In this document: piece after piece, positions 62,202 through 64,000 of the stretch
Layout of the letters: each line of letters opens with the position of its first letter
Numbering within the stretch: position 1 is the stretch's first letter
DNA from: Myxococcales bacterium
GTDB taxonomy: Bacteria > Myxococcota_A > Polyangia > Polyangiales > Polyangiaceae
NCBI GenBank assembly: GCA_016712525.1
Contig: JADJQX010000001.1
Span: 682,001 to 746,000, forward strand
DNA: 64,000 bases
Reading direction: 5' to 3'
Made by a program: the position numbers and the translations under genes
Notes under the pieces: model-generated
What the model was told of the DNA's origin: nothing
The model's input: only the letters and a program-made list of their open reading frames with translations
Databases searched by the model: none

Positions 62202-62456
62202 CACGTCAATCGCCGCGGAGCATCGTCGGCAAAGGGCGCAAGAGACCGACCGACGTTGACGCCAAGTTCGCGAAATCACGTCAATCGCCGCGGAGCATCG
62301 TCGGCAAAGGGCGCACCGGGAGCTCGCGGCGTGGCTCTGTCGTCACCACGGAGGCGAGATCCGACCGACGTTGACGCCAAGCACGCGAAATCATGCCAGT
62401 TCGGGAGAGAGAGCCTGCGCGGAGATCCGACCGACGTTGACGCCAAGCGCGCGAGA
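62202..62456 (-). repeat. Dispersed repeat copies 13-15 (minus) in a larger repeated block
   Basis: Three minus-oriented copies lie at about 62241-62266, 62357-62381 and 62425-62448, each followed by a (G)CGCGAAATCA-like tail on the plus strand. A 38-bp block starting CACGTCAATCGCCGCGGAGC occurs twice, 75 bp apart (62202 and 62277), each followed by TCGTCGGCAAAGGGCGCA. Two short ATCCGACCG fragments precede the block (62168-62200). Confidence 0.85.
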
Positions 62457-62470
62457 CCGCGGTGGCGGCA

Positions 62471-62505
62471 GGTGGCCGGGCCACCCCATGGCCTGGCCGG
62501 GCCAC
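62471..62505. repeat. GTGGCCGGGCCAC inverted repeat
   Basis: GGTGGCCGGGCCACC (near-palindrome) and TGGCCGGGCCAC 20 bp later, next to dispersed repeat copy 15. The same word accompanies copy 1 at 8419-8453. Confidence 0.55.
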
Positions 62506-62570
62506 ATGCTCGGACGCCATGACATCGGAGCGTAGGCGCGGGCCGGGGAGACACGACAGCCCACCTTCCC

Positions 62571-62670
62571 ATCCGTACCGAGGCTCTCCCCTATCCGTAC
62601 CGAGGCCTTCCCCTATCCGTACCGAGGCCCTCCCCTATCCGTACCGAGCTTCCAGTATCCGTACGGGAGA
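62571..62670. repeat. 22-bp minisatellite
   Basis: ATCCGTACCGAGGCCTTCCC plus CT, a 22-bp unit, starts at 62571, 62593, 62615 and 62637, with a shorter fifth unit at 62657. Diverged CGTACCGAG and GGCAACGG words continue to about 62,950. There are no spacers, so it is not a CRISPR array. The gap 62059-63149 contains this and the preceding repeats but no gene that I can support. Confidence 0.85.
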
Positions 62671-63149
62671 CGCCCGACCCCAAACGGAGCTCCTCCCCAT
62701 TCGAACGAGGCGCCCGGGACGTCGAACGGCGCGCTGCCGGGCCCGTACCAAGCGAAACCGGAGGCCGTACGAACGCGCCTCCCATCCGTACCGAGGCGAT
62801 CGGGCCCGTACCGCGCCGGACACCCATGGCAACGGCGCTCTTCGGGATGGCAACGGGACGTGTCGACGTGACCACGGCGCCCCTCGGCATGGCAACGACC
62901 GGCGCGGGGGTGCGAACGCCGCGCGAGCGAGCGACGACCGACCCTAAGGGGATGCGAACGGCGCGTGCGTTGGCGCATACGGCGGGGGACGGCGCGCGAA
63001 CGAGCGACGAACGCAGGGCAAAAACCGAGGGACGACGAAATCGGAGGGGCCTCGTCGAATTTTCGCAACAACGGGGGCGGGCCTGCCGAGACGGGGGTGT
63101 GGCGAACGTCGGAATCGACCGGCGCTCGACCCGAGAAGAACAGGTAACG

Positions 63150-64000
63150 ATGGCGACTCTCTCCCCCCGCGCGGCCAAGACCACCAAGCCGGCGAAAAAA
63201 CCCTCGCAGAAGCCCGCGATCACGACCGCGTCGGTGACGCTCCTCCTCCCCGAGGGGCACACGGCGGCGTCGTTCGTGGCCGAGCACCAGCTCCTCCTCC
63301 AGCCCATTCCGATCACCGAGCATAGGCTCCCGCCGAACGTGCTCGTCCACCACGGCAAGCTCCTGCTCGACGCCGTGAAGCCGCACACGAGCGCCCTGCT
63401 CGCCGTGGGCCTCGACCCGATGTACCTGTCCGAGCTGCCCAAACGCATTCTGCTCGTGCAGGCGACGCAGACGCTCCGGCAGATGCAGCGCACTTCGTAC
63501 ACCGCCGAAGAGAACGCGACCATCGAGAAGGCCGAGGCCCACCGCCGCGAGATGATGCGCATCGCCCGCTACGCGTTCCGCGCGCTGCCGGACGTGCAAC
63601 AGACCCTCACCAAGATCCAAGAGGGCAGTGGCGTCGCCGACACCATCGAGGACTTTGGCGCGCTCATCCACCTCTTCACCGAGCACCGCGCCCTCGTCAC
63701 CAAAGTACGCGTCGACGTCGACGCCACGATCGCGACGGCGCGCGACCACGTGCGCGCCTTGAGCGAGGTCGCGAGCCTCCGCACCCGCCGCGCCAAGGGC
63801 GGCCTCTCCGAGGTCATCCTGCGCAAGAAGGCGATGGCCTATGCGCTCGAGGCCCTCCGCGAGGTCCGCGACGCCGCCACCTTCGCGCTCGCGAGCGACG
63901 AGAAGCTCATGGCCGTCCTCCAGGGGCTCGGCACCCTCGAGCGCGCCACGCGCGAAGCCGCCATGAGCGAGGACGACACCGAAGAAGACACCTCGATCGA
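63150..64000 (+). CDS. Hypothetical helical protein (3' end outside window)
   Basis: ATG 63150 starts a frame that is open to the window edge (283 codons seen). The first 25 residues are Lys/Pro/Ala-rich (RAAKTTKPAKKPSQKPAITT). After that come SVTLLLPEGHTAASFVAEHQ, a helical region (KRILLVQATQTLRQMQRTSY) and long amphipathic helices (VDVDATIATARDHVRALSEV, SEVILRKKAMAYALEALREV). An acidic tail begins at the edge. No family is recognised. It is preceded by the 22-bp minisatellite region. Confidence 0.65.
   Translation, partial: MATLSPRAAKTTKPAKKPSQKPAITTASVTLLLPEGHTAASFVAEHQLLLQPIPITEHRLPPNVLVHHGKLLLDAVKPHTSALLAVGLDPMYLSELPKRILLVQATQTLRQMQRTSYTAEENATIEKAEAHRREMMRIARYAFRALPDVQQTLTKIQEGSGVADTIEDFGALIHLFTEHRALVTKVRVDVDATIATARDHVRALSEVASLRTRRAKGGLSEVILRKKAMAYALEALREVRDAATFALASDEKLMAVLQGLGTLERATREAAMSEDDTEEDTSI

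Noticed and set aside
62571..62670. Possible CRISPR array
   Set aside because: 22-bp head-to-tail units with no spacers.

Overview
This is a high-GC window, roughly 68-70% by eye, from what is most likely a myxobacterium of the Polyangiales type. The reasons are strong GC bias at third codon positions, many small secreted lipoproteins with Asp/Ala/Gly/Pro-rich linkers and cysteine-rich domains, LysR and ECF-sigma regulators next to secreted proteins, and minisatellites with no mobile-element gene. No rRNA, tRNA, CRISPR array or transposase gene was recognised. The taxonomic call is inference from gene style only.

Positions 1-30,200 are housekeeping and envelope genes. They include a YfhO-like membrane protein with a 30-bp repeat tail, aconitase B (acnB), two LysR regulators, a YihQ-like GH31 lipoprotein, an atypical SDR, a CheY-like receiver, and a single-chain desaturase-ferredoxin reductase-ferredoxin fusion. 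There follow a NodB-type deacetylase lipoprotein, a YD-repeat lipoprotein, a cysteine-rich lipoprotein and a recently duplicated lipoprotein pair. A minus-strand operon then encodes an O-antigen ligase-like protein, an outer-membrane-like protein, an ECF sigma factor and a coupled membrane protein that may be its anti-sigma factor. A YciI-like gene lies divergent from an ECF41-type sigma factor.

Positions 30,365-51,953 are a defence island. Its core is a minus-strand, tightly overlapping, ten-gene DISARM-like operon. In transcription order it holds a C5-cytosine methyltransferase, Vsr endonuclease, DrmD-like SNF2 helicase (with one frameshift), DrmMI-like adenine methyltransferase, PIN-domain protein, GHKL ATPase, SAM-methyltransferase-like protein, DrmA, DrmB and DrmC. 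Three genes (PIN, GHKL and SAM-fold) sit between drmMI and drmA, where they are not part of the class 1 DISARM core I know. A C5 methyltransferase-vsr pair heads the same operon. This is the best candidate for an undescribed system variant. Downstream of it are a truncated PLD/DUF3427-type helicase gene, a low-GC orphan gene and a Vsr-like remnant. Upstream is a small two-repeat Cys/His protein.

Positions 52,000-64,000 are a repeat-rich accessory region. It holds an MqsRA/HigBA-like toxin-antitoxin pair, a tandemly duplicated LuxR-type regulator with lesions in both copies, an M4 metalloprotease, a DUF4262 protein with a histone H1-like tail, and several minisatellites. At least fourteen copies of a dispersed intergenic repeat occur in the window (core CTTGGCGTCAACGTCGGTCG). 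Most are clustered here, some coupled to an IS-end-like module. Four genes in the window carry apparent one-base frameshifts, so consensus errors in the assembly should be considered before calling them dead.
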